From Candidatus Limnocylindrales bacterium (lineage in GTDB: Bacteria; Desulfobacterota; Binatia; UBA1149; CAITLU01), in assembly GCA_035571835.1 (NCBI GenBank), contig DATNBU010000013.1:131369-195368 (forward strand): a stretch of DNA of 64,000 nt. Direction: 5' to 3'. A program made the translations under genes and the position numbers. This document shows positions 17,496 to 26,813 of this stretch, piece by piece (positions within the stretch are counted from its first letter, which is position 1; each line of letters starts with the position of its first letter). A model generated the notes under the pieces. That model searched no databases. It saw nothing but the letters and a program-made list of their open reading frames with translations, and was not told the origin of the DNA.

Positions 17496-17950
17496 CTTGC
17501 GAGTGAGCGAGCCGAGAAGGGGGCGAAGGCTAACTATTCGACGGTTGTCTAACCGTGACCTCGCGTCATCTATCGACGCAGCATCCCGTGCGTTTCCACG
17601 CCGGACATACGTGGACGCACGTCACGCATGCCTCTCACCGAGGATTGTCACATGAACGCCGCCGAATCGCCGACTTCGTGCCTCCGGCTTAGCTGGGTGG
17701 CTTCTTACTTTGCGGAATAGGCGCACCCGCCGGCACGACGTAGTTACGGCAGCCAGTCGTCGCGGCAATTCCGGGTGCGACGGTGCCGCGACATTTGCGG
17801 ACATCGAGGCCGCCATCACGACGAAGGGAACGTCGGTAAATGAACGGACCGACCGAGCAGCCGGCGGCGAGGCTGAGTTGTGAAGACAAGAGAAGAACCG
17901 ACCCAACGCCGGTTTCGGGGGTTGGGATTGTGGCCGAATCCACACAGTGA
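17496..17950. other. intergenic stretch, no gene seen
   Basis: 455 bp between the AbiV-like gene and the stop of the large ATPase gene. Short open frames exist on both strands but none has a ribosome site plus a plausible protein. It may contain the AbiV promoter (which would read to the left) and decayed sequence marking the right edge of the accessory segment. Confidence 0.4.
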
Positions 17951-20900
17951 CTATTCCGCCCGCGTAATCCACCGTATCGGCCGATCCGGATCCGGCCGAT
18001 ACGTACAGAACGTCCCCGTCCGAATCTCCCGCGCCAGCACGCGCCCCAGCACGGGATTCGCCTCCGCAATCCTGCGCATCGCCAGACCGATCACCTTCGT
18101 CACGCGCACGCGCACCTGTTCGCTCGGCGAGCCGCTGCCGCGACGCCGGCCGCCGAGGCCCATCGCGGCGGCAATCTCTCGCGTGACGAACTCGCGTTCC
18201 GCCTTCAACAGATCGACGCGACCGGTGTCATGGAACGCCTCTGCCGCTGCGAGATCGGAATCGATCTCGCGCAGCCGGTTCCTGTAGGCGGATAGGGCAG
18301 CCGCGTCGACGATCGGGCCGGTGTCGCCCTCGCGTCCCGGCATCAGCTCTTCGTCGAATGCGCTCGATGCCGACGGCAGCGAACCCTCGACGGCGGCCAC
18401 GAGGTCGAACACGTGGAACTCCTTCTCAGGATTCTCGATCAGGTAGTGCAGGTACCGCAGCCCCTTGCTGTCTCGCAGCCGCAACGCATGACCGCCGGCG
18501 GCGAGCGTCCAGAAATCGGTGCCGCGATGGAACACGGCTTCACCCGGGGAGAGTGCGCGAGCCGATAAAGCGCCGAGCTCCGCCGTCGCCACGAGACGCG
18601 ACAATTCCCGTTCGCACTCGTCGACCACGCTGCGGCAGCGAACGACGCGCCCAAACTCCGCAGCCGCTTCGAGATGACCGATCGCTACCTCTCGATCGCC
18701 TGTCAATTCGAAAAGCAGGCCGAGGAAGAACCGTACCGGCCCTGGAACGGAAATCGCGGTGACCGACACGACCCATGCATCGCGGAATGGAAGCAGCAGC
18801 TCGCGGAGGCATGCACCGCCTTCGCGATCGCCGAGCCCGACGGCAAGACGCGACAGCACGGCGATCGTCGCCAGCCATAGTCCGTCGCGAGGCACTGACG
18901 CGAACCCGTGTGCAGCGAATCGCTCGTAATCCCGACGCGCATCCGGCTCGCTGCCCGCAGCGAGAGCCGCCTCGGCCGCACAGACGGTCCAGATCGGCAT
19001 CAGAGGCAGCGCATCGGCAGTGCGCCGGAGCGGCGCCTGAAGCAGCGGCATGCGTCTTTCGGCGGTACGCAGCTGCAGCACCTGCGCAAGATGGAACACT
19101 CTTGCGTTGGGAAGCTCGGCGCTCAATCCGATCGCGAGCGCATTGTCGGCTTCGCGCTGCGCGTCGTCGGAGCGTCCTTCGAGGAACGCGAACGTGGACC
19201 GGAGCATCGCCGCGTGCCAGCGGTGAACAGGCAGCCGGGCAGCCTCAGCATCGGCGTCGTACGACTCGTGCTCGATCCGCGCTCGCGGGACCTGCCCGAG
19301 CTCGATCAGATCGGCGATGCGCCACAGCCTGGCCTCGAGCGCGGCCTCTTTCTCGTTGACGCGAGCGCAAAGCGCGATGAGCGATTCCGCCACGCGCAGG
19401 CGCTCGGGCGCGGTCCCCGGTCTCCAAAGGACGAAATGCTGCGCGACCAGCGCATCGGCATGCGCGCGCGCGTCTCCGGTCCGCTCGGCCATCGTAACGG
19501 CGCGCTGGCCGAGCACGACGCACTCGGTCGATCCGGGGACGAAGTAGAGCGCCATTGCAAGTCTCGCCAGAAGGCTCGCGTGAAGTGCGGAGTCGGCGCC
19601 ATCGAACAGAGCAAGTGCTTCCTTAAGCAGCGCGACGAGCTCGTCGTCGATGGTTCCGGTTTCGCTGACCTTGCCGAATCCGAGCGCCGCGCGCGCGAAG
19701 CAGTCGCGGATCGCCATGTCGGTGCCCGACCCGCCGCAGTGTTGTCTCAGCAGCGATGCGGCACGCCGGAACGTCTCGCGAGCCTTTCCAAGCTGGCCGC
19801 CGTAGCGCAACGCTTGTCCGTACTCGACCAGGATCGCGGCAAGCGCGACGGCCTGCGAAGCGTCCGGCGTCGAGGCGGTTGAGCCCTGCTCGAGCAAGTC
19901 GATCGCGCGGGCGAAGTCGCGCGCAGCTTCCTCGAACGCGAGGGTGGACATCCCTTCTCGAGCCGAGTCGAGGAGCGCCGCCAGCACGATCGACGGATCT
20001 GCAAGCGGCAAGGCTTCCACCAGATGATACGCCACACCGGCCATGCGAACGGGCACCCCGCGTTGCCGATCCTCGGAAAGCAGGCCCGCGATACGCAGAT
20101 GAAGCTCCCGTGCCGCCGGCGGCTCCTGGTCCTCGCGCAGGGTTTCGCGAATCAGCATGTGCACGAATCGCCACGCGCGGCCCTGGCTGTCGGCTGCTTC
20201 GACGAGACCTTCGCGCGTCACGTGCTCGAGCAGCGCGCGGCATTCCTCGACAGGCTGCGAGACGGCGCGGGCAAGTAGTCGGCCATCGAACTCGCGTCCC
20301 AGCACGGCGGCTGCCTCGAGCAGACGCCGCGCCCGTTCTTCCAGCGGCTCGAGTCTCTGCCGGATGAATTCCTTGACGGTGAAAGGAATTTCCATGCGGG
20401 TGCGTGCGGCATCGGTCGGGCGTGCAAGCAGGGCTTTGGTCACCTCGTCGACGAAAAACGGATTGCCTTCGGTGATCCTGCAGACATCGTCGCGAAGACC
20501 CGAATCGAACGTCGCATCGCTGACGATATCCAGAAACTCTTCGAGCTCGTGGCGCGCGAAGCCTCTGAGAAGATGGCTATGGCTCTCGCGGGCCAGCGCG
20601 GCGAAAGCAGTCGTCAGTGACGCGGAACGACGGATCTCGGCCTCGCGGCAGGTGCCGAGCATGAGGATGGGCGAGCGGCGGAGATCGCGAGCCAGGAAGT
20701 GGAGCAGCAATAGCGAAGCGTCGTCGGCATCGTGAAGGTCGTCGAGCACCAGTACCAGCGGCCGCGAGCGGGCGTGCGCGTGCAGAAAACTGGCGACGGC
20801 ATCGAAGAGACGGAAGCGCGCCTGATCGACGTCGAGTGCTGCGCCGGCCTCTTCGCGCGGTTCGCCTTGATGAAGCAGCGCATCGACGCGTGCGGTCGCC

Positions 20901-21187
20901 CACGCAACGCGGCCCGCATCGTCGGGCGGCAGCGCGCGCTCGCGGCACGAACGAAGCAGCTGCAGCCACGGCCAGAACACCGGAGCGCCGCCTCCCTGCC
21001 AGCATCTGCCCCAGTGCACGTCGAAATCCTGAGCGGCGGCCATCGAAGCCACACGATCGGCGAGGCGGGTCTTTCCGATACCGGGCTCGCCGATGATCAG
21101 AGTAAAGCGGCCGGCGCCCGAGCGCACCGCTGCGAGATCGGCGGCGAGCAGCTCGAGCTCGCGCGCACGTCCTACGAATGGCGTCAT
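17951..21187 (-). CDS. large AAA-ATPase/TPR signalling protein (STAND-like regulator)
   Basis: 1078 aa from the chosen ATG. MTPFVGRARELELLAADL starts an AAA_16 ATPase with Walker A IIGEPGIGKTRLAD and Walker B LVLVLDDLHDADD, ending near residue 350. A long alpha-helical TPR-like middle follows. The C-terminal 220 residues are the conserved module DSKGLRYLHYLIENPEKEFHV ... YRNRLREIDSDLAAAE ... EREFVTREIAAAMGLGGRRR ... GTFCTYRPDPDRPIRW, common in large actinobacterial and myxobacterial ATPase proteins that often carry kinase or cyclase domains at the other end. Here neither is present. The frame stays open to 21337, but that extension is Arg-rich, unconserved and lacks a ribosome site. It diverges from the DUF1800 gene. 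Confidence 0.8.
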   Translation of the reverse strand: MTPFVGRARELELLAADLAAVRSGAGRFTLIIGEPGIGKTRLADRVASMAAAQDFDVHWGRCWQGGGAPVFWPWLQLLRSCRERALPPDDAGRVAWATARVDALLHQGEPREEAGAALDVDQARFRLFDAVASFLHAHARSRPLVLVLDDLHDADDASLLLLHFLARDLRRSPILMLGTCREAEIRRSASLTTAFAALARESHSHLLRGFARHELEEFLDIVSDATFDSGLRDDVCRITEGNPFFVDEVTKALLARPTDAARTRMEIPFTVKEFIRQRLEPLEERARRLLEAAAVLGREFDGRLLARAVSQPVEECRALLEHVTREGLVEAADSQGRAWRFVHMLIRETLREDQEPPAARELHLRIAGLLSEDRQRGVPVRMAGVAYHLVEALPLADPSIVLAALLDSAREGMSTLAFEEAARDFARAIDLLEQGSTASTPDASQAVALAAILVEYGQALRYGGQLGKARETFRRAASLLRQHCGGSGTDMAIRDCFARAALGFGKVSETGTIDDELVALLKEALALFDGADSALHASLLARLAMALYFVPGSTECVVLGQRAVTMAERTGDARAHADALVAQHFVLWRPGTAPERLRVAESLIALCARVNEKEAALEARLWRIADLIELGQVPRARIEHESYDADAEAARLPVHRWHAAMLRSTFAFLEGRSDDAQREADNALAIGLSAELPNARVFHLAQVLQLRTAERRMPLLQAPLRRTADALPLMPIWTVCAAEAALAAGSEPDARRDYERFAAHGFASVPRDGLWLATIAVLSRLAVGLGDREGGACLRELLLPFRDAWVVSVTAISVPGPVRFFLGLLFELTGDREVAIGHLEAAAEFGRVVRCRSVVDECERELSRLVATAELGALSARALSPGEAVFHRGTDFWTLAAGGHALRLRDSKGLRYLHYLIENPEKEFHVFDLVAAVEGSLPSASSAFDEELMPGREGDTGPIVDAAALSAYRNRLREIDSDLAAAEAFHDTGRVDLLKAEREFVTREIAAAMGLGGRRRGSGSPSEQVRVRVTKVIGLAMRRIAEANPVLGRVLAREIRTGTFCTYRPDPDRPIRWITRAE

Positions 21188-21539
21188 CGTCGCAATCCCC
21201 GCACGCATCATTCCATGACGGCATCGCTGCTGCGAGAGCGGACGTGCGGCGATCGTCGCGACCCGCATGACGTCGCAATCGTCGGCATGCGCATCTTCGA
21301 ACCACGACGTCGCGAACCCGCGGCGACGAAGATTCATGCGTCTGTCTAAAAGACGTCCCGGAAAACCGCGCGTTCGTCGATCGTGCGGCCGCAGACGTCA
21401 CACTGTTCCATCCGAATTCACGCCTTGTCTTTCGAGAGGAGAGACGGGGGAACGTCTTAACACTCATTCAGAGCTGGATGTACTTCCGCGCGCCGCGCAA
21501 GCGACGCGAATGGAAAACTTTTCTCGAAGGGGAGCCGTC
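21188..21539. other. divergent intergenic region
   Basis: 352 bp between the ATPase gene (leftward) and the DUF1800 gene (rightward); it should carry both promoters. The clear element is AAGGGGAG at 21527-21534, the ribosome site for the ATG at 21540. I cannot name promoter boxes with confidence. Confidence 0.4.
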
Positions 21540-23738
21540 ATGGACCATCGTTTCAGAATGACGTCGGGATGCGCGCATTACCGCGCTCGTTCCGACAAGG
21601 CGCAGCAGCACACGCGCGGAGCATGCACGACACAGAAAACGGGGACAGACACTGATTTCCGGAAATCGGTGTCTGTCTCCGTTTTCTTATTCGCACTGAC
21701 GCTGCTGCTCCCGACCCTCGCAATGGCGGCATCCGTCGTGGTCTCTCCGGCAACCGTCACGCTGCCCGTCAGCGGCAGCCGCACGTTTGTCGCGGCGGTC
21801 TCCGGCCTCGCTAGCAGCGCGGTCACATGGGAAGTCAACGGTCATCCGGGCGGCAGCTTGCAGGAAGGCCTTGTCACGACCGCTGGCGTCTACACCGCGC
21901 CGAAGGCGCTCACCGTGGCGCCGACGGTTGTCACCTTGACCGCTCGTTCGATGGCCGACGCGACGGTCACGGGCTCATCGATCGTCACCGTGCGGAACCA
22001 GGTTCCCTGGCTTACGTCGGTGACTCCGAGCGCGCTCACGGCCGGCAGCGCGTTCACCATCGACGTCGTCGGCAGCCGCTTCGTTCCCGGCGCGCAGGTC
22101 TTTCTCGGAACCACGGCGCTGACGACGACATTTCTCGGCGACACGCAGCTTCAGGCGAGCGGCAGCCTCAGCGCGAGCCAGCTCGGCGGTCTCAACCTGC
22201 ACGTCGAAAACCCCGGGCCGGTAAGCTCGACGGACCTGGCGCTGGTCATCGTTCCCGCGGCTTCGCCCGGCTCCATCAATCCGGACACGCTCGCCGCCAT
22301 CCGTTTCCTGCAGCAGGCGACGTTCGGGCCAACCGATCCGGACATCGCCGAAGTACAGCAGATCGGCATCGACGCGTGGATCGCCAAGCAGATGAATCCG
22401 GCGCTTACGCCGCCTTCGGTCATGCCGGACGGTCTCACTGTGTCTCAGGTGCCGACCGAATGGATCCGCCAGATGGCGATGGCCCCCGACCAGCTTCGAC
22501 TGCGCGTCGCCTTTGCGCTGTCGCAGCTGTTCGTCGTCTCGATGAACAAGAATACCAACGGCGAGGAGCTAAGCCCGTACGTACGGCTGCTCGCGAACAA
22601 CGCGTTCGGCAACTTCCGCACGCTGCTCCAGGAAGTCACGCTGAGCCCGACGATGGGCAAGTACCTGGACATGGTGAACAGCAAGAAGCCGGCGATAAAC
22701 GGCATGTCGGGCGCCAACGAAAACTATCCGCGCGAGTTGATGCAGCTGTTCACGATCGGAACCTACAAGCTCGACCAGGACGGATTCGCGTCGCTCGACG
22801 CGGCCGGCCACACGATCGCGACCTACGATCAGGACGTCGTGCGAAACCTTGCCAATGCGTTCACGGGCTGGGTGTATCCGACGCTGCCGGGCAAGGTGAC
22901 GGGACCCAACAATCCGGCGAACTTCAACGGCTGGATGACCTCGTACGATCCGAGCCACGACAAATCGCAGAAGACGATCTTCGACGGGATCGTCGTGCCG
23001 TACGGCATGACCGCGAGCGCCGAGCTGAGCTTCGTGCTCGATCGCCTGTTCCAGCACCCGAACGTCCCGCCGTTCTTCGCCACGCGGATCATCCGCAGCC
23101 TCGTGACGAGCAATCCGAGCCCCGAGTACATCGAGCGCGTGGCGGATGTGTTCGTGAACAACGGACAAGGCGTTCGCGGCGACCTGGCGGCCGTCATCAA
23201 GGCCGTGCTGACCGATGCCGAAGCACGGCAGGACACTCCGACCTCCACGCAGGGGCGCCTCAAGGATCCGATGCTGCACGTGCTCGGGCTGGTGCGTGCG
23301 CTTGGCGGGCAGGTGATCGATGCGAGCCAGGTGCTCTACCTGTTCCTTGGGCTCGGCGAAGAACCGCTGGCGCCGCTCAGCGTGTTCTCGTTCTACTCGC
23401 CGCTTGCCGCGTTCCCGAAACACCCGGAGCTCTACGGACCGGAGTTCCAGATCTTCACGCCGGCCATGGCGATCCAGCGTGCGAACTTCATTTATACGTT
23501 GCTCACCGGGCAGCTCAGCACCGCGTTCACGCTCGACATCACGCCGTTCGTGACGGCGGCGCCGAATGCGACGAACCTGGTCAACCTGGTCGACGCCAGG
23601 CTCTTCCACGGCGCCATGTCGCTGCCGCTCCGGCAGGCGATCCTGAACGACTGCTACGTCGTCACCGATCCCAAGCAGCGCGCCATCGGTGCTCTCTACA
23701 TTGCCGCGATCTCCAGCGAGTACGCGGTCATTCGCTGA
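21540..23738 (+). CDS. exported DUF1800 family protein
   Basis: 732 aa. An N-terminal export signal (hydrophobic run FLFALTLLLPTLAMA, near residues 49-63) is followed by two Ig-like/IPT-type domains (residues about 65-245) and then DUF1800 (ATIRFLQQATFGPTDPDI-like start through NENYPRELMQLFTIG to the C terminus). DUF1800 proteins are almost always encoded just before a DUF1501 protein, as here (14-bp gap); their biochemical role is unsettled. The ATG at 21540 follows a strong AAGGGGAG site. Odd: residues 33-49 of the n-region are encoded by a 52-bp palindrome of the dispersed repeat family. Confidence 0.85.
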   Translation: MDHRFRMTSGCAHYRARSDKAQQHTRGACTTQKTGTDTDFRKSVSVSVFLFALTLLLPTLAMAASVVVSPATVTLPVSGSRTFVAAVSGLASSAVTWEVNGHPGGSLQEGLVTTAGVYTAPKALTVAPTVVTLTARSMADATVTGSSIVTVRNQVPWLTSVTPSALTAGSAFTIDVVGSRFVPGAQVFLGTTALTTTFLGDTQLQASGSLSASQLGGLNLHVENPGPVSSTDLALVIVPAASPGSINPDTLAAIRFLQQATFGPTDPDIAEVQQIGIDAWIAKQMNPALTPPSVMPDGLTVSQVPTEWIRQMAMAPDQLRLRVAFALSQLFVVSMNKNTNGEELSPYVRLLANNAFGNFRTLLQEVTLSPTMGKYLDMVNSKKPAINGMSGANENYPRELMQLFTIGTYKLDQDGFASLDAAGHTIATYDQDVVRNLANAFTGWVYPTLPGKVTGPNNPANFNGWMTSYDPSHDKSQKTIFDGIVVPYGMTASAELSFVLDRLFQHPNVPPFFATRIIRSLVTSNPSPEYIERVADVFVNNGQGVRGDLAAVIKAVLTDAEARQDTPTSTQGRLKDPMLHVLGLVRALGGQVIDASQVLYLFLGLGEEPLAPLSVFSFYSPLAAFPKHPELYGPEFQIFTPAMAIQRANFIYTLLTGQLSTAFTLDITPFVTAAPNATNLVNLVDARLFHGAMSLPLRQAILNDCYVVTDPKQRAIGALYIAAISSEYAVIR
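21635..21686. repeat. 52-bp palindromic dispersed repeat inside the DUF1800 signal peptide
   Basis: Arms 21635-21660 and 21661-21686 are inverted copies with 24 of 26 bases matching and no loop. The core GGGGACAGACACTGATTTC is the same word found inside the element at 3387-3658. It lies in frame in the export-signal coding region, reading KTGTDTDFRKSVSVSVF. Confidence 0.85.
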
Positions 23739-23752
23739 GGCGAGGAAGCAAC

Positions 23753-25096
23753 ATGAAATACTTCGACAAGAGATTCTCGCGGCGCAATTTTCTCAAGGCC
23801 GGAGCCGGCCTCGGCGCGCTCGCCGCGTTCGGACGGCCCGGCGAAGCCTTCGCGACCACCGCCGGTGACTACAAGGCACTGGTCTGCATCTACCTTGCCG
23901 GTGGCTGCGACGGCAACAACATGATCATCCCGCTCGACGCCGCGCGCTATGGAAGTTACGCGTCGGCCCGCACAGCGCTCGCGATTCCGATGAGCAAGCT
24001 CGGCTCGACGAGCTTCACGCACCAGGGCATGCCGTACGCATTCCATTACGGGCTGCCGAAGCTGCACGCCCGCTACCAGCAGGGCAGGGTCGCGATGGCG
24101 CTCAACACCGGTAACCTGCTCGAGCCGCTGACGCGCTACGATTTTCTCCACAATACGAAACAAGTGCCGTCCAATCTGTTCTCGCACTCCGACCAGATGG
24201 TGCAGATCCAGATGGGCGGAGTTCCTCGCGAGGATGCGACGGGGTGGGGCGGACGGCTTCTCGACTGCGTGTCGGCCGGCAACAAGAGTCTCGGCGGCAT
24301 TTCCACCGCGTCGTCGGCGCCGTTCATCTGCAGCCTGAACGACTCGGGCAACGTCGTTCCGCCGGGTACGAACCTGAACCTGGCCGGCCTCAACCTGTGG
24401 CCGTCGAGCGCAAGCCTGAACCGGCGGCAGGCCATCGTGGGCCTGCTCAGCTTCGACGGCGGCAGTCTGCTGCGCGCAGCGGCGAACAAGGCGTTCGCCG
24501 AGGGCATGCAGCTCGGCACGGATCTGGCCGCAGCCAGCACGTCAACACCGCTCGCCACGACGTTCCCGCAAACGACGCTCGGCAAGCAGCTGAAGCTCAT
24601 CGCCAGCCTGATGCAGCTTCGCGCCGGGCAGGGACCGGGACGTCAGGTATTCATTGCAACGCTCGGCGGATTCGACACGCACAGCGGCCAGGACTGGCAG
24701 CAGTGGGACCTGTTTCTCGAGCTCGACGCGGCGCTCGACGCGTTCCACACGTGCGTGGAAAACGATCTGCATCTCGGCAGCCAGGTCACGTCGTTCAGCC
24801 TCGCGGATTTCGGCCGCACGCTGCAGTCGAACGGTCTCGGATCGGATCACGCATGGGGAAACCACCAGTTCGTGATCGGCGGCGCGGTCCATGGCGGCCT
24901 CTACGGACAGATGCCGAACTTCCAGCTGAGCGGGCCCGACGACGCGAACACGCGCGGCGTATGGATTCCCCAACAGTCGACCGAACAGTTCGCGTTCACG
25001 CTCGGGCGATGGTTCGGAGCAAGCGACGACGAGCTCGCGTGGGCGTTTCCGTCGGTCGAGAAGTTCACCGCGCAGGATCTCGGGTTCATGGGCTGA
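23753..25096 (+). CDS. DUF1501 family protein with Tat signal
   Basis: 447 aa, starting MKYFDKRFSRRNFLKAGAG, a clear twin-arginine signal (SRRNFLK) with cleavage expected near AFATT. The body has the DUF1501 features YLAGGCDGNNMIIPLD, ATLGGFDTHSGQDWQQW, FSLADFGRTLQSNGLGSDHAWGNHQFVIGG (alkaline-phosphatase-like fold, metal-ligand Asp/His positions). Folded export suggests a bound cofactor or metal. It is translationally close to the DUF1800 gene (14 bp, GAGG site) and the two very probably act together outside the cytoplasm. Substrate unknown. Confidence 0.88.
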   Translation: MKYFDKRFSRRNFLKAGAGLGALAAFGRPGEAFATTAGDYKALVCIYLAGGCDGNNMIIPLDAARYGSYASARTALAIPMSKLGSTSFTHQGMPYAFHYGLPKLHARYQQGRVAMALNTGNLLEPLTRYDFLHNTKQVPSNLFSHSDQMVQIQMGGVPREDATGWGGRLLDCVSAGNKSLGGISTASSAPFICSLNDSGNVVPPGTNLNLAGLNLWPSSASLNRRQAIVGLLSFDGGSLLRAAANKAFAEGMQLGTDLAAASTSTPLATTFPQTTLGKQLKLIASLMQLRAGQGPGRQVFIATLGGFDTHSGQDWQQWDLFLELDAALDAFHTCVENDLHLGSQVTSFSLADFGRTLQSNGLGSDHAWGNHQFVIGGAVHGGLYGQMPNFQLSGPDDANTRGVWIPQQSTEQFAFTLGRWFGASDDELAWAFPSVEKFTAQDLGFMG

Positions 25097-25150
25097 CGCG
25101 GACGGGGACTTTCGATCGAACGCTGGTCGGATTGCACAAGCGGAAGAGGG

Positions 25151-26053
25151 CTATGCGCCCACTGTCGCGGCAATCAGCATCGGTGCGGTCATGTCGGCAA
25201 AACAGACAAAGACGAAGACCAGCAGATACGCAAGGCGAAGGCGGCGCTGTTCGGTGGGACATTGCGCGAATCCCATGATCGTCAGAATCAAGCCAAAGTG
25301 CGAAACCTGCGCAAGCAGATAGGTCGGCAGCACGAAAAGGAAAAGCAGGTAGTGGCGCCAGCGCGTGAGCCATCGCGGCCCAGGCAGCAGGAACGACAGG
25401 CCTACCGAAGCTTCGAGCAGAAGTACGAGGTATCCGAGTACGAAGGTTCCCAGACGAAGGCGCTCGCTCGTCACGAAGGAAACGCTTTCGACAGCCCACG
25501 GCATGAAGCCGAGGGCGCTCTTCAACTGACTGTTGATCGCGAGGTCCTTCGCGTCGAGTCCTCCGAGCAGGCTGGCCACGCTGCGAAAGCGCTCGTCCCA
25601 AAGCACAAGGCCATGCATGAAAGAGCCGTCGAAATAGCCACCGCGAAGCGCCTTCTGCGTCGCCGCCAGGGTAAACGTAAGTCCGATCAGCAGTCTTCCG
25701 TTACGGGCAAGCACGCGGTCGCATTCGTCTGCAGTCAAGCCGGAGGCCAAACAGCACGCGAGCACCCAGTAAGCATCGAGATAGCGGTTGTTCTCGGTAA
25801 CGGGCCAGCGCGTCACGAGACCCCACACGAGAACCGCGAACACGCCAGCCCATGTCCACCGACTTTCGAGAAGACGCGGGCTGAGCAGCATCATGACACC
25901 GAGCGCTGCAGCAAAAACGCTTGCGGGGTGCCATGCGAACAGGACGTGGCTCGTTGCAAGAAGAAAGACGGCGGTCAGGCGCAGCGCCGTGCGTCCTCGA
26001 GGCTCTGCAATAAGGTCCTCGACGAAGACCGTCACAGCCGAGCCCGCGATCAT
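25151..26053 (-). CDS. multi-spanning membrane protein, HTTM-like
   Basis: 300 aa with about seven hydrophobic segments, for example LRLTAVFLLATSHVLFAW, WTWAGVFAVLVWGLV, LGTFVLGYLVLLLEASVG and YLLFLFVLPTYLLAQVSHFG. The layout and pairing with a one-pass partner resemble HTTM (vitamin K carboxylase-related) membrane proteins, but the catalytic motifs of that family were not recognised. The ATG at 26053 overlaps the stop of the upstream gene in an ATGA, so the two are translationally coupled; an upstream in-frame ATG at 26134 would lie inside the partner gene. Confidence 0.6.
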   Translation of the reverse strand: MIAGSAVTVFVEDLIAEPRGRTALRLTAVFLLATSHVLFAWHPASVFAAALGVMMLLSPRLLESRWTWAGVFAVLVWGLVTRWPVTENNRYLDAYWVLACCLASGLTADECDRVLARNGRLLIGLTFTLAATQKALRGGYFDGSFMHGLVLWDERFRSVASLLGGLDAKDLAINSQLKSALGFMPWAVESVSFVTSERLRLGTFVLGYLVLLLEASVGLSFLLPGPRWLTRWRHYLLFLFVLPTYLLAQVSHFGLILTIMGFAQCPTEQRRLRLAYLLVFVFVCFADMTAPMLIAATVGA

Positions 26054-26742
26054 GGCTGGCGACTCGCCTCTCCGGGCTCTCCAATGGCTTCGGTCCGGAA
26101 ACGCGCGGATTTCGTGTCGAACCCCAGTCGCCAAGCGCGCGCACGGGCATGAACCAGGCCAAGATCGGACGACGCGTCGTCGCTCGACTGCGCGCGGACA
26201 ACCTCAATCTTCGAGAGTGTGGCGGCGTCCTCTCGCAGGGTCAGGCGGTCGAGGAGTTTTGCCTTATCAAGCGTGACCAGGAGTTGCCTTACGGCTCCTG
26301 CATTCGGCGAGCGGCGGGAGTTGAGCGCATAGCCGGCTGTGACAGACAGCGCCTTCGCGTTCGGCTGCGCACCAAGCTTGTCGCGTTCGGTGTGATCCGA
26401 CCATTCCGGAATCCACTCCACCAGGTAGCGCTTTCCTGCTGCGTCTTCGGCTTCCAGCGAAAGCGACTGCGGCCACGGCCGGTCGGTCGTGGAAAACATC
26501 CCGAATCCGCCGCCGAACCACGGATTGAGGTTCGCGGTCCAGTTCTGGTGGAGATGGATGAGGGCGACGAGAACGAACAGGCTCGCCGGTGCCCAGAGTG
26601 CGAATCGTTCCGCCGACGCAGGCGTCTTCGTTGGCGGAGCGGTGTTGTCAGGATGATGCGAACCGTTCACGTGGAGGCGCCACCGTGTGCCGCTGTCAGA
26701 CGGCACGTGTGTTCGCGAGCCGGCCATCGCCCGTAGCTGCAA
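26050..26742 (-). CDS. single-pass membrane protein, partner of the HTTM-like protein
   Basis: 230 aa. One transmembrane helix near residues 48-63 (ALWAPASLFVLVALIHL) is followed by the motif NPWFGGGFGMFSTTDRPWP and a soluble domain of about 150 residues rich in charged residues. The GFGMFS segment is typical of small proteins encoded next to HTTM-family membrane proteins. The N-terminal 40 residues are polar and the true start may be internal. Role unknown; it is coupled to the next gene by a 4-bp overlap. Confidence 0.55.
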   Translation of the reverse strand: MQLRAMAGSRTHVPSDSGTRWRLHVNGSHHPDNTAPPTKTPASAERFALWAPASLFVLVALIHLHQNWTANLNPWFGGGFGMFSTTDRPWPQSLSLEAEDAAGKRYLVEWIPEWSDHTERDKLGAQPNAKALSVTAGYALNSRRSPNAGAVRQLLVTLDKAKLLDRLTLREDAATLSKIEVVRAQSSDDASSDLGLVHARARAWRLGFDTKSARFRTEAIGEPGEASRQP

Positions 26743-26764
26743 TTCGAGGCGTGTCGTATTCGGC

Positions 26765-26803
26765 CGAGGCGCCCGATGCTGAGCGACAGCATCGGGCGCC
26801 TCG
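26765..26803 (-). terminator. strong hairpin, 17-bp perfect stem
   Basis: The arms CGAGGCGCCCGATGCTG (26765-26781) and its exact complement (26787-26803) enclose a 5-nt loop. It lies 10 bp after the stop of the Cys-rich gene and before the promoter side of the next minus-strand gene. It has no T run, so it may be a rho-assisted or stabilising terminator. Confidence 0.65.
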
Positions 26804-26813
26804 AAAGATTACG

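Noticed and set aside
14568..18000. Integrase or attachment-site repeat
   Set aside because: No integrase gene or second copy of the tRNA 3' end was seen, so a complete island is not claimed.
17689..18069. Minus-strand 126-aa frame overlapping the end of the large ATPase
   Set aside because: No ribosome site, and it overlaps conserved coding sequence in another frame; it may be degenerate sequence at most.
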